Origin: Gemmatimonadales bacterium
GTDB taxonomy: Bacteria; Gemmatimonadota; Gemmatimonadetes; Gemmatimonadales; GWC2-71-9
Direction: 5' to 3'
DNA length: 12,682 bases
Assembly: GCA_013812695.1 (NCBI GenBank)
Contig: JACCSZ010000106.1
Location: forward strand, 1-12,682
Under the pieces are notes generated by a model, which made no database searches, was not told the DNA's origin, and saw only the letters and a list, made by a program, of their open reading frames with translations. Positions 6,379 through 12,682 of this stretch are shown in pieces. Made by a program: the position numbers and the translations under genes. Within the stretch, counting starts at the first letter, position 1. Each line of letters opens with the position of its first letter.

Positions 6379-7077
6379 TCAATTTTCGGGCGGGGGACGC
6401 TGAAGGGCAAGGGCTGTCCGCCCGGACATCGCGGCGCTCGCCACCACAAGCAGCGCGGCAAGGGCCGGCACGATCGCCTCGGCCGCGCCCATGGCCCACA
6501 GGGTGGCGGCGCTGACCGAGCACCAGAGGATCGGCACCGCCAGCAGCTCCCACCGGAGTCGTCCTGACGCCAGTACCAGCAGGCCGAGGGTCGCGATCGC
6601 CGTCGGATCAGGGGCGATCCCGAATACCTCCGCCTGCCGCCACGGCCGCCCGGACAGCGGCGCGAGCGCGGGGTAGAGCGCGACGCCGACGACAGCGAGC
6701 GCGAGGCCGAGTCCGCCCGCCGCGCCGCGGCTCACCTCGTACCTCGGCCGTCCGGGGCCAGTGCCCAGCCATAGGAACAGCGCCGCCTCGAGCGCGAACG
6801 CCGGCGCGCCGTAGGCCGCCGCCGGGTTGATCGTGCCGTATCGCCTCCAGAGGAACGTCCACCCCACCCAGGCCCAGAGCACCGCCAGCATGACGGATAT
6901 CACGCGCCCTCGCGCGGGGGTCGGCCGCCGCAACAGGGCGAGGCTGGTAACGCCGAACCCCAGCGCCGCGACGTGCGCCGGCCAGACGGCCGCGTGGTGA
7001 CGCTCGAGCAGCCGGTAGTACGTGCGCGGCGAGAACATCAGGAAGTCCGACAGCGTGTAGCTCCACCACTCGGACAT
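6379..7077 (-). CDS. DUF6064 family polytopic membrane protein
   Basis: A 232-residue protein with six to seven hydrophobic stretches, at about 30-50, 59-77, 88-105, 118-140, 159-171, 177-196 and 199-217. The opening MSEWWSYTLSDFLMFSPRTY, the central WRRYGTINPAAAYG, and GRPWRQAEVFGIAPDPT with LWAMG near the end match what I recall of DUF6064, an uncharacterised inner-membrane family. The reading frame is open further upstream, but ATG 7077 is the sensible start: it overlaps the stop of the aldo/keto reductase as TGATG, which implies translational coupling, and the upstream extension is a shadow of that gene. The small-protein gene follows 15 bases after its stop. The function is unknown; the coupling suggests it works with the reductase. 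Confidence 0.9.
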   Translation of the reverse strand: MSEWWSYTLSDFLMFSPRTYYRLLERHHAAVWPAHVAALGFGVTSLALLRRPTPARGRVISVMLAVLWAWVGWTFLWRRYGTINPAAAYGAPAFALEAALFLWLGTGPGRPRYEVSRGAAGGLGLALAVVGVALYPALAPLSGRPWRQAEVFGIAPDPTAIATLGLLVLASGRLRWELLAVPILWCSVSAATLWAMGAAEAIVPALAALLVVASAAMSGRTALALQRPPPEN

Positions 7078-8015
7078 CAGAGCGCCTCGACGTGGGCCGC
7101 CATGCGCCGGCGCATGGCGGCGTCGGGCAGCGGGCCGGTCGCGGCGCCCAGGTTCTCCCGCACGTGCGCGACCTGCGATGTCGCCGGGATGGCGCAGGTG
7201 ACGGCCGGGTGTGAGATGATGAACTTGAGGAGGACCTGCGCCCAGCTGGTCGCGCCGATCTCCGCGGACCATGCGGGAAGCGGATGGCGCTCGACCGACC
7301 GGATGAGGTCGCCCTGGCGGAACGGCCGGTTCGCGATGACCGCGATGCCGCGGTCCTGCGCCAGCGGGAGGATGCGGCGCTCCGCCTCGCGGTCGAGCAC
7401 GTTGTAGGTGACCTGCACGAAGTCGACGATGGGCCGGCTCGCCATGATCTTCTCGACCTCGGCGTGCCGCCGCCCCTCCGATGTCGAGATGCCCACATGG
7501 CGAAGCCGGCCCGCCTCCTTCATGGCCAGCAGCGTGGCCAGGTGGTCCTCCCAGGCCAGCAGATTGTGCACCTGCAGCAGGTCGAAGCGCCGGACGCCCC
7601 ACTGGCGCCGGGACTCCTCGATCTGTCCGGGGCCGCGATCACCCGAACCGATCCAGACTTTGTCGGCCGCGAACAACGCGGCCGGCCGGCCCAGCCTGGT
7701 CAGACCGTAGCCGATGACCGGCTGCGCGGAGCCGTACATCGGCGAGGAGTCGATCAGCCGGCCTCCCGCCGCGAAGAATGCGCGCATGACGGCGGCGCAT
7801 TCGTCACGCAGCTCCGCGTCGTCGCCGACATTGAAGGTGATCCAGGTGCCGAGCCCGATCACGGGCAGCTCCTCGCCGGTGGAGGGGATCGGTCTCGTGA
7901 TTGGACCGGCCGGCGTCGCGTGTGCCACCGTCTCGAACGGCCGCAGTGCGGCCGCTCCCGCGGCTGCGGCGATGGCGCCGAGCGCCGCCCGACGGTTGAT
8001 GGGTTCGTCGTGCAT
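7077..8015 (-). CDS. Aldo/keto reductase with Tat-like signal peptide
   Basis: A 312-residue protein starting at ATG 8015, with GGAG (complement of 8024-8027) 8 bases upstream. Residues 1-33 look like a twin-arginine signal: INRRAALG with Arg8-Arg9, an Ala-rich hydrophobic stretch (10-24) and AHA at 31-33. The AKR barrel follows. The catalytic tetrad is visible: Asp89 and Tyr94 in IDSSPMYG, Lys119 in AADKVW, and His150 in LQVHN. Later motifs are GRLRHVGIST (169-178) and VQVTYNVLDREAE. The enzyme should reduce aldehydes or ketones with NADPH. A Tat signal would let it be exported folded with its cofactor bound. Its stop overlaps the DUF6064 start by one base, and it is divergent from an ArsR-type regulator with a 61-base gap. 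Confidence 0.93.
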   Translation of the reverse strand: MHDEPINRRAALGAIAAAAGAAALRPFETVAHATPAGPITRPIPSTGEELPVIGLGTWITFNVGDDAELRDECAAVMRAFFAAGGRLIDSSPMYGSAQPVIGYGLTRLGRPAALFAADKVWIGSGDRGPGQIEESRRQWGVRRFDLLQVHNLLAWEDHLATLLAMKEAGRLRHVGISTSEGRRHAEVEKIMASRPIVDFVQVTYNVLDREAERRILPLAQDRGIAVIANRPFRQGDLIRSVERHPLPAWSAEIGATSWAQVLLKFIISHPAVTCAIPATSQVAHVRENLGAATGPLPDAAMRRRMAAHVEAL

Positions 8016-8040
8016 TCGACGTTCTCCAGATCGATCCGGC

Positions 8041-8068
8041 TTGACACCGCCCGATCCCGTGGTAGCAC
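8041..8068 (+). promoter_or_regulatory. Putative promoter for the ArsR-type gene, possibly leaderless
   Basis: A consensus TTGACA (8041-8046) is followed after 16 bases by TAGCAC (8063-8068), a weak -10 matching three of six consensus bases. Transcription would then start within a few bases of ATG 8077, and no ribosome binding site precedes that ATG. The same 61 bases must also hold the control region of the divergent aldo/keto reductase gene. Confidence 0.35.
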
Positions 8069-8076
8069 TTGACCAA

Positions 8077-8508
8077 ATGTTTAAGAATCATGACCTTCGT
8101 CTGGGCCGCACCTTCGCCGCGCTCGCCGACCCCACCCGGCGCCGGCTGGTCGCGCGTCTCCGTGAGCACGAGGGACTGTCGGTCAGCGAGTTGGCGCGCC
8201 CGTTCCCGATCTCGCTCCCGGCGGTGATGAAGCACCTCGACGTGCTGTCGGGCGCGGGGCTCATCAGCCGCTCGAAAGCCGGGCGCATCGTGTCCTGCCG
8301 GCTCACCCCGGCCCCGATGGAGGAGGCGGTGGACTGGCTGAATCGCTACCATCATTTCTGGTCCCGGCAACTCGACCGCCTGGCGCCGGTCGTCGAAGAG
8401 GAGGATCCGGGTCCACCCCCTCCGGCCCAACCACGCTCATCATCCCGAGCAGGTTCGAAGCATCTCCGGCGAAAGTCTACGCGGCGTGGACCGCCCCGGC
8501 CAAGCTGA
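8077..8508 (+). CDS. ArsR-type winged-helix transcriptional regulator
   Basis: A 143-residue protein. RTFAALADPTRRRLVARL (11-28), LSVSELARPFPISLPAVMKHL (34-54, the recognition helix region) and the wing LISRSKAGRIVSCRL (62-76) identify an ArsR-family repressor. It belongs to the metal-independent type usually paired with AHSA1/SRPBCC proteins: it has no paired-Cys metal site, and the end WLNRYHHFWSRQLDRL is characteristic. Residues after ~110 are a Pro/Arg/Ser tail that overlaps the remains of the partner gene in another frame, so the natural C-terminus may have been shorter. The start is ATG 8077; GTG 8059 is an alternative in frame. Neither has a ribosome binding site. It probably controls itself and the divergent aldo/keto reductase operon, by inference from orientation. 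Confidence 0.88.
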   Translation: MFKNHDLRLGRTFAALADPTRRRLVARLREHEGLSVSELARPFPISLPAVMKHLDVLSGAGLISRSKAGRIVSCRLTPAPMEEAVDWLNRYHHFWSRQLDRLAPVVEEEDPGPPPPAQPRSSSRAGSKHLRRKSTRRGPPRPS

Positions 8509-8537
8509 CCACCAGCGGTGGCGCGAACATGAAATAA
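8409..8537 (+). pseudogene. Remnant of an AHSA1/SRPBCC gene (start codon lost, truncated)
   Basis: Frame starting at 8409 reads GSTPSGPTTLIIPSRFEASP, then AKVYAAWTAPAKL, then TTSGGANMK and TAA at 8535-8537. The part TTLIIPSRFEASPAKVYAAWTAPAKL (about 26 residues) follows the N-terminal pattern of AHSA1-domain proteins, whose genes typically follow this type of ArsR gene. A ribosome binding site-like GAGGAGG (8398-8404) lies 4 bases before GGG (8409-8411), where a start codon would be expected. There is no start codon in this frame nearby, and the homology ends at 'PAKL', where WWGP-type residues usually follow. Roughly the last three quarters of the domain is missing. This is a decayed gene overlapping the ArsR tail. 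Confidence 0.65.
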
Positions 8538-8588
8538 ACCTGACGGACACGCAACGATTCACCCCGAGAGCCGCGATAGGAGGAGCAC

Positions 8589-8954
8589 ATGCGATACGTC
8601 GATGGATTCGTCCTGCCCGTCCCCAAGAAGCACGTCGAGGCCTACCGCCGCATGTCACAGAAGGCGGGGAAGATCTGGCGGGAGCACGGCGCGCTGGAGT
8701 ATCGGGAATGTATGGGCGAGGACCTCAAGGTGAAGAAGGGTATGGGCGTGTCGTTCCCGACCCGGATGAAGTCCAAGCCCGGCGAGACGGTGTTCTTCTC
8801 GTGGATCGTCTACAAGTCACGCGCGCACCGCGACAAGGTGAACGCCAAGGTGATGAAGGATCCGCGAATGGCGACGATGATGGATCCGGACGCCATGCCG
8901 TTCGATGGCAAGCGCATGCTGTACGGCGGGTTCGAGGTGATGGTGGATCTGTAG
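8589..8954 (+). CDS. DUF1428 family protein (YbaA-like)
   Basis: A 121-residue soluble protein with a very good ribosome binding site (AGGAGG 8578-8583, 5-base spacer). Full-length match by eye to DUF1428: RYVDGFVLPVPKKHVEAYR at the start, KAGKIWREHGALEYREC (25-41), FPTRMKSKPGETVFFSWIVY (56-75), KSRAHRDKVNAKVMKDPR (76-93), and a C-terminal MPFDGKRMLYGGFEVMVD. The family has a ferredoxin-like dimeric alpha/beta barrel fold and no assigned reaction. It follows the ArsR gene and AHSA1 remnant on the same strand; DUF1428 genes often sit with ArsR/AHSA1 genes, so it was probably part of the same operon before the partner decayed. Confidence 0.93.
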   Translation: MRYVDGFVLPVPKKHVEAYRRMSQKAGKIWREHGALEYRECMGEDLKVKKGMGVSFPTRMKSKPGETVFFSWIVYKSRAHRDKVNAKVMKDPRMATMMDPDAMPFDGKRMLYGGFEVMVDL

Positions 8955-8968
8955 CGCCATCACCCCGG

Positions 8969-9015
8969 CATCCTGAGCGGAACCACCCACCCGATCCTTC
9001 GCTCCGCTCGGGATG
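8969..9015. repeat. REP-like palindromic intergenic element
   Basis: CATCCTGAGCGG (8969-8980) pairs with CCGCTCGGGATG (9004-9015) with one T:G position, enclosing 23 bases that contain CGATCCTTCGCT. The unit, read on the - strand as CATCCCGAGCGGAGCGAAGG, resembles dispersed palindromic repeats I recall from environmental bacterial genomes. It lies between the convergent DUF1428 and phosphatase genes, so it could also act as a terminator in both directions. Only this copy is in the window. Confidence 0.45.
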
Positions 9016-9037
9016 ACCGTACGGTCAACGATCCACC

Positions 9038-9060
9038 GCCCGAGGTATCGCTCCTCGGGC
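9038..9060. terminator. Hairpin downstream of the phosphatase gene
   Basis: GCCCGAGG (9038-9045) and CCTCGGGC (9053-9060) form a perfect 8-bp stem with a 7-base loop, starting 8 bases beyond the phosphatase stop on the - strand. It lacks a T tract in either direction. It is a plausible terminator between convergent genes. Confidence 0.45.
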
Positions 9061-9068
9061 TGACCAGC

Positions 9069-9965
9069 TCACTCCTCCCGCAGCACCGCCCGCGCCACCA
9101 CGATCGTGATGTTGTCGCTCCCGCCGCCCTCCAGCGCCTCCTGCAACAGATCCTCGCACGCCTGCTTCGCGGAGGTCATTGCGCGGAGCACCTCCTGGAT
9201 CCGCTCGTCGGTCACATGCCGCGTGAGCCCGTCGCTGCACAGCAGCAGCACGTGGCCCCACGCCATGTCGAAGTGGTTGACCTGCGGATCGGTCTGCCGC
9301 CCGCCGATCGAGCTCGACAGCGTGTGCGCGAGCCGGGTGCCGGCCGCGTCTTCCGCCGACATCACGCCCGCGTCCACCATGTCCTGCGCCATCGTCTGGT
9401 CGCGGGTGACCTGGGCCAGCTCGCCGTGCCGGAGCTGGTAGCAGCGGCTGTCGCCCACTTGCAGCAGGTAGGCACGGGGCCACACGCCGAGGAACAGGGT
9501 GAGCGTGGTGGCCATGCCGCGGTAGTCGGGGTTCTCCTGGCCACGGCGCAGCAGCTCCGCGTGACCCTGACTCGCCGCCGCCTGCAGCGCGTCGAAGAAC
9601 TCCTGGTCGTCGCCGGAGGCGGTCGCATAGTAGCAGCGCATGCTGCGGGTGACGTACTGGCTTACCGCCTCGAGCGCCGTGCGGCTCGCCTCCTCACCCT
9701 TGGCCGCCCCGCCCACGCCGTCGGCCACCATGGCCAGGAAGGCCAGGCGCTCCCCGTCGTCCATCAGGTGCCCGGCGTCGGGCAGGCTGGTGAGCTGGAC
9801 CACCATCTGCTTCCGGAGCGCGCAGATCAGAAAGTGATCCTGATTGTCCTTGCGGACCTTACCGGGGTGGGTCAGGCCATGGACGTCGATCTCGTCGTCG
9901 CGGGGCTTCCGGGCGGTGGTCGTGGGGGTGGTCGTGGGGGTGGCCGTGGCGTTCGGGGCGGTCAT
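9069..9965 (-). CDS. PP2C-family Ser/Thr protein phosphatase
   Basis: A 298-residue protein starting at ATG 9965, with AGGAG (complement of 9970-9974) 4 bases upstream; the open frame further upstream is Arg/Pro-rich and unlikely to be translated. Residues 1-25 are Thr/Pro/Ala-rich and disordered. The PP2C domain follows, with its metal-binding Asp residues: KVRKDNQDHF (Asp43), VADGVGG (Asp82), GMATTL (150-155), GDSRCY (Asp172), LLCSDGLT (Asp245) and GSDNITIVV (Asp284). All expected motifs are present, so it should be an active Mn/Mg-dependent phosphatase in the cytoplasm. It lies 200 bases downstream of a Ser/Thr kinase gene on the same strand, the standard arrangement for an opposing kinase-phosphatase pair. 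Confidence 0.95.
   Translation of the reverse strand: MTAPNATATPTTTPTTTARKPRDDEIDVHGLTHPGKVRKDNQDHFLICALRKQMVVQLTSLPDAGHLMDDGERLAFLAMVADGVGGAAKGEEASRTALEAVSQYVTRSMRCYYATASGDDQEFFDALQAAASQGHAELLRRGQENPDYRGMATTLTLFLGVWPRAYLLQVGDSRCYQLRHGELAQVTRDQTMAQDMVDAGVMSAEDAAGTRLAHTLSSSIGGRQTDPQVNHFDMAWGHVLLLCSDGLTRHVTDERIQEVLRAMTSAKQACEDLLQEALEGGGSDNITIVVARAVLREE
9916..9951. repeat. 12-bp tandem repeat in the phosphatase N-terminal coding region
   Basis: GTGGTCGTGGGG occurs at 9916-9927 and 9928-9939 exactly and at 9940-9951 with two changes. On the coding (-) strand it produces the PTTT-type Thr/Pro repeats of the phosphatase N-terminus. It may vary in copy number by slippage, without changing the frame. 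Confidence 0.75.
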
Positions 9966-10076
9966 AGCACTCCTATTCGTGGGGCGATCGCTCAATCTGA
10001 TGCGCCGGCGACGCGGAGGCCAGACCCAGTCGCGCGTTGGGCGCTGCTTTGCATGCGTGCCGGCGGGCGCCGGACG

Positions 10077-10090
10077 GAGGGCGGGCCCTC
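10077..10090. other. Small hairpin in the kinase-phosphatase gap
   Basis: The 200-base gap 9966-10165 between the kinase stop and the phosphatase start contains GAGGGC (10077-10082) and GCCCTC (10085-10090), an inverted repeat with a 2-base centre. I see no clear promoter or additional gene in the gap. Confidence 0.2.
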
Positions 10091-10165
10091 TGCTCGCTGC
10101 AGCGCGTGATGGGGAGAGATCGCAGGACACGGCGGGCGCTGACGCTCCCCCGCGCGCGACGCCTC

Positions 10166-11722
10166 TCAATGCAACGGTGCCGGGAGGTGGAATGACGCCT
10201 CGACAGCCTCGAGCGCTTCACCCAGCTCGGCCGCGCTTCCCGGCCGGCCGTTCGGGTTCTTGGCCAGGCACGCCACCACCAGCCCCTCGAGCGCCGGGGG
10301 TACCGAGTTCTCGGTTCGCCGCGAGGGTGGCACCGGCTCCTGCTGGAGGTGCAGCAGGATCGTCTGGATCGCGGTTTCGGCCTCGAACACCAGGTGGCCG
10401 GTGAGCAGGAAGTAGGCGACGCAGCCGAGCGAGTACAGGTCGGCGCGTCCGTCCACCGCGTCGCCGTGCACCAGCTCCGGCGCCATGAAGGCGGGCGTGC
10501 CGAGCGCCATGCCGGCCACGCTCGCCAGCGAGTCGTCGCCATTCTTGCCCGCGAACGACTTGACCAGCCCGAAGTCGAGCACCTTGACGAAGTCGTGCTC
10601 CCGACCCACGCGCCCCAGGTGGATGTTGGCGGGCTTGATGTCCCGGTGCACCAGCCCCGCGTCGTGGGCCTCCTCGAGCGACTCGCACACCTGGCGCAGG
10701 ATGTGGACGACGCGGCCGGCCGGGAGCGAACCGTCCCGGTGCACCAGCGCCTCGAGCGTGATGCCATCGAGCAACTCCATCACCAGGTAAAGCCGCCCCT
10801 CCTCCGTCACGCCGAAATCGTAGAGCTGCACCGTGTGCGGCGACTTGAGCCGGGCCGCCGCCTCGGCCTCGCGCCGGAAGCGCGCCGTCGCCACCTGCGC
10901 CTGGGTGCCGTCCGCGCCAGCGAGGGTCTCCGGCCGGATCAGCTTGATCGCCGCCGGACGGGCCAGCATGCGGTGGTGCGCCAGGTACACCTCGCCCATG
11001 CCGCCGCGGCCGATCAAGTCGCCCAGACGGTAGCTCCCCATCTCGCGCGCCCTGGTGACCTGCTGTCCGAGCCGGGTCACCACGCCCGAGATGACGACCG
11101 CGACGCCCGCGAACAGGTAATTGGGGTAGTGCATGATCAACGCGTCGAGCGCGGAATCGAACCTGTAGACGCCGGCGGCCCGGGCGATCACCATGCCGAG
11201 CGGGTCCATCGATGCGGCCAGGAACGCCGCGATCAGCATTTTCCGCGGCTCGGCCGGCACGATGGCGGCCGACATGAGGATGACCGGCCCGATCCAGGTG
11301 ATCATCGGACGCGGTTCGATCGGGGTGAACGAGGCCGGCCCCCAGTGGCTCATCACGCCGAGGTCGATCGCCATGACAACGAGGTACGCCAGGCTGAGAT
11401 CCAGGACGAAGGCGGGGTCGCGCCGGGTGGTGCGGGCGTAGAAGAACAGGGCGATGGACGTCGCGAACGCGAACATCGCGATGGCGTCGATGACCCGGAA
11501 GGACCCACCGCGTGGGTCCGCGGGATCGGCGAAGTGGAGCGCGAGGTGTCCGAGCACCGGGCCCAGGAACCAGAGCGCCGCCGCGATCAGTGCCAGGATC
11601 TGGAGTCGCTTGGACGCCTGGAGCAGGAGGTCGTCGGGGAGCCGGCGGGCGCGTCCGCCGGTGGTCTTGAGATCGGCCGGCGTCTCGCGCGGCACCGCGC
11701 CGAGGATTCGGGGCGTGCGCAT
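10166..11722 (-). CDS. Membrane Ser/Thr protein kinase (N-terminal membrane domain, C-terminal kinase)
   Basis: A 518-residue protein. Residues 40-63, 78-96, 105-124, 139-155, 161-181 and 202-216 are hydrophobic, suggesting about six membrane helices. The kinase domain (~231-490) is complete: glycine loop IGRGGMGEV (237-245), Lys260 in AAIK, Glu285, catalytic loop HRDIKPAN (Asp361, Asn366), DFG (383-385), activation segment GTPAFMAPE (408-416), and ADLYSLGC. This Hanks-type kinase has the reverse order of PknB-like kinases, where the kinase comes first and a single helix follows. The membrane part may sense a signal or lipid state and control the cytoplasmic kinase. No ribosome binding site is evident before ATG 11722. 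TAGTCT lies 6 bases upstream of the ATG, so a leaderless start is possible. The PP2C gene follows on the same strand. Confidence 0.94.
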   Translation of the reverse strand: MRTPRILGAVPRETPADLKTTGGRARRLPDDLLLQASKRLQILALIAAALWFLGPVLGHLALHFADPADPRGGSFRVIDAIAMFAFATSIALFFYARTTRRDPAFVLDLSLAYLVVMAIDLGVMSHWGPASFTPIEPRPMITWIGPVILMSAAIVPAEPRKMLIAAFLAASMDPLGMVIARAAGVYRFDSALDALIMHYPNYLFAGVAVVISGVVTRLGQQVTRAREMGSYRLGDLIGRGGMGEVYLAHHRMLARPAAIKLIRPETLAGADGTQAQVATARFRREAEAAARLKSPHTVQLYDFGVTEEGRLYLVMELLDGITLEALVHRDGSLPAGRVVHILRQVCESLEEAHDAGLVHRDIKPANIHLGRVGREHDFVKVLDFGLVKSFAGKNGDDSLASVAGMALGTPAFMAPELVHGDAVDGRADLYSLGCVAYFLLTGHLVFEAETAIQTILLHLQQEPVPPSRRTENSVPPALEGLVVACLAKNPNGRPGSAAELGEALEAVEASFHLPAPLH

Positions 11723-11740
11723 GGACGTAGACTACGCTGG

Positions 11741-11750
11741 CGAGCGCTCG
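11741..11750. promoter_or_regulatory. Palindrome in the kinase/asnB divergent gap
   Basis: CGAGCGCTCG is a perfect 10-bp palindrome 18 bases upstream of the kinase start, inside the 218-base divergent gap (11723-11940). It could be a regulator site, but in DNA this GC-rich such short palindromes are frequent. The rest of the gap shows no gene. Confidence 0.2.
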
Positions 11751-11940
11751 ATCACCACGGGTGCGCGAGACCCGGTGCGCCCAGGCTGAGGCAGACGAGG
11801 GGGGGTGCGGCCGTCAGGCCCAGCCGGGCAGCTCCGTGCTGAGCGGCTTGGCAGGCGCCGGGCGTTCGCGCATGCTTCGGGCGCCAGGCTGATGCCGCCC
11901 CCTCCACCGCTCTCTCACTCCACCGCCGCCGGGGCCGCTG

Positions 11941-12682
11941 ATGTGCGGGTTCGTCACCTTGTTGGCGACGTCGGGCCAACAGGTCTCCGGCGCAGTGCTG
12001 CGGCGGATGACCCAGCGCCTCGCGCACCGCGGGCCCGACGACATCGGGTTCGCGTGCGTCGATCACTCGAGCGGCGCAATCCGGACATGGGGCCAGGAGC
12101 TGCCGGACGAGATCAGTCTCTCCGGGGTGATCTTCGGCCACCGCCGGTTGAGCATTCTCGATCTGTCGCCGGCGGGGCATCAGCCGATGGTGAGCTCGGC
12201 GGGGTCGGTGCTCTGCTTCAATGGTGAGATCTACAATTTCCTGGAGCTCCGGCGCCGGCTCGCCGCGGACGGCGTGTCGTTCCAGGGGACCGGGGACACC
12301 GAGGTCCTCCTCGCGGCGTACGACCGCTGGGGGCTCGAGGCGCTGCCCCGCCTCAACGGGATGTGGGCGTTCATCCTGTGGGACGGCGTGCGGCGGACGG
12401 TGGTCGCCTGCCGCGATCGCTTCGGCGTCAAGCCGCTGTACTACACGTCGGTCGACGGCGTGCAGGTGTTCGGCTCCGAGATCAAGGCCGTGCTCGAACA
12501 CCCGGGCGCGCATCGGGGCTTCGAGCAGCGCCAGGTCGCGGGGTACCTGCGCGACGGGCTGACGGACCACACGGCGCAGACCATGTTCTGCGGCATCCGG
12601 TCGCTGTCGCCCGGGACCTCGATCGTATTGGGCGATGGTCGGAGCACCACCGAGCGATACTGGTCGCTCCCTGGTATGGCAG
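11941..12682 (+). CDS. asnB: Asparagine synthetase (glutamine-hydrolysing), N-terminal part, 3' truncated
   Basis: The frame is open from ATG 11941 to the window end (247 codons). The start is fixed by Cys2 (MCGFVTL), the nucleophile that becomes N-terminal after Met removal in class II glutamine amidotransferases. Other glutaminase-domain motifs are RLAHRGPDD (26-34), FGHRRLSILDLSPAGHQPM (65-83), FNGEIYNF (93-100), TGDTEVLL (117-124), and DRFGVKPLYY (159-168) with FGSEIKA following. The C-terminal ATP-dependent synthetase domain lies beyond the window. The reaction is aspartate + glutamine + ATP to asparagine + glutamate + AMP + PPi. Paralogues act in exopolysaccharide or peptide-related gene clusters, so a role other than primary asparagine supply is possible. 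The upstream ribosome binding site is weak. Confidence 0.93.
   Translation, partial: MCGFVTLLATSGQQVSGAVLRRMTQRLAHRGPDDIGFACVDHSSGAIRTWGQELPDEISLSGVIFGHRRLSILDLSPAGHQPMVSSAGSVLCFNGEIYNFLELRRRLAADGVSFQGTGDTEVLLAAYDRWGLEALPRLNGMWAFILWDGVRRTVVACRDRFGVKPLYYTSVDGVQVFGSEIKAVLEHPGAHRGFEQRQVAGYLRDGLTDHTAQTMFCGIRSLSPGTSIVLGDGRSTTERYWSLPGMA

Noticed and set aside
9916..9951. Tandem 12-bp repeats considered as a CRISPR-like or iteron array
   Set aside because: Units are contiguous with no spacers, only three copies, and they encode the Thr/Pro stretch of the phosphatase.
10349..11842. 497-codon + strand open frame opposite the kinase
   Set aside because: The kinase motifs are on the - strand; this frame is rich in Arg, His, Glu and Gln with no recognisable domain.
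11752..12570. 272-codon - strand open frame opposite asnB
   Set aside because: The + strand shows every glutaminase motif of asparagine synthetase, so the antisense frame is a shadow.

Overview
The window is GC-rich bacterial chromosomal DNA with dense genes and short intergenic gaps. The mix of families suggests a soil or environmental bacterium such as Gemmatimonadota or a similar phylum: C-terminal manganese catalase, a DUF6766 membrane protein, a lipoprotein Cu/Zn superoxide dismutase, membrane-anchored short-chain dehydrogenases, DUF6064, DUF1428, and a Ser/Thr kinase with an N-terminal membrane domain. The phylum is an inference with low certainty. No rRNA, tRNA, CRISPR array, transposase or integrase is visible. 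No gap between genes exceeds about 220 bases.

Left part (1-2100, + strand): the 3' end of a manganese catalase, apparently frameshifted near its end; a strong hairpin; a four-helix DUF6766 protein built from an internal duplication; and a SodC lipoprotein. This reads as an oxidative-stress block. Middle-left (2122-5702): a 21-bp dyad precedes a long gene in which an alpha/beta hydrolase is joined in frame to a short-chain dehydrogenase (SDR). A second SDR converges on it, and the two stop codons share the four bases CTAG. A stand-alone response-regulator receiver lies upstream of the second SDR on the - strand.

Centre (5852-8954): two small convergent hypothetical genes. Then a probable - strand operon of a Tat-type aldo/keto reductase, a DUF6064 membrane protein (stop and start overlap as TGATG) and a small protein. 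A divergent ArsR-type repressor follows, with the decayed start of its usual AHSA1/SRPBCC partner, then a DUF1428 gene. A palindromic, REP-like intergenic element separates these from the last block.

Right part (8969-12682): a PP2C-type protein phosphatase and a membrane Ser/Thr protein kinase, both on the - strand, form a likely reversible phosphorylation pair. Divergent from them is the N-terminal half of a glutamine-dependent asparagine synthetase, cut by the window end.

I did not find a convincing new multi-gene system. The most notable items are the hydrolase-SDR fusion with its dyad, the AHSA1 remnant, the catalase frameshift, and the exported AKR/DUF6064/small-protein operon.
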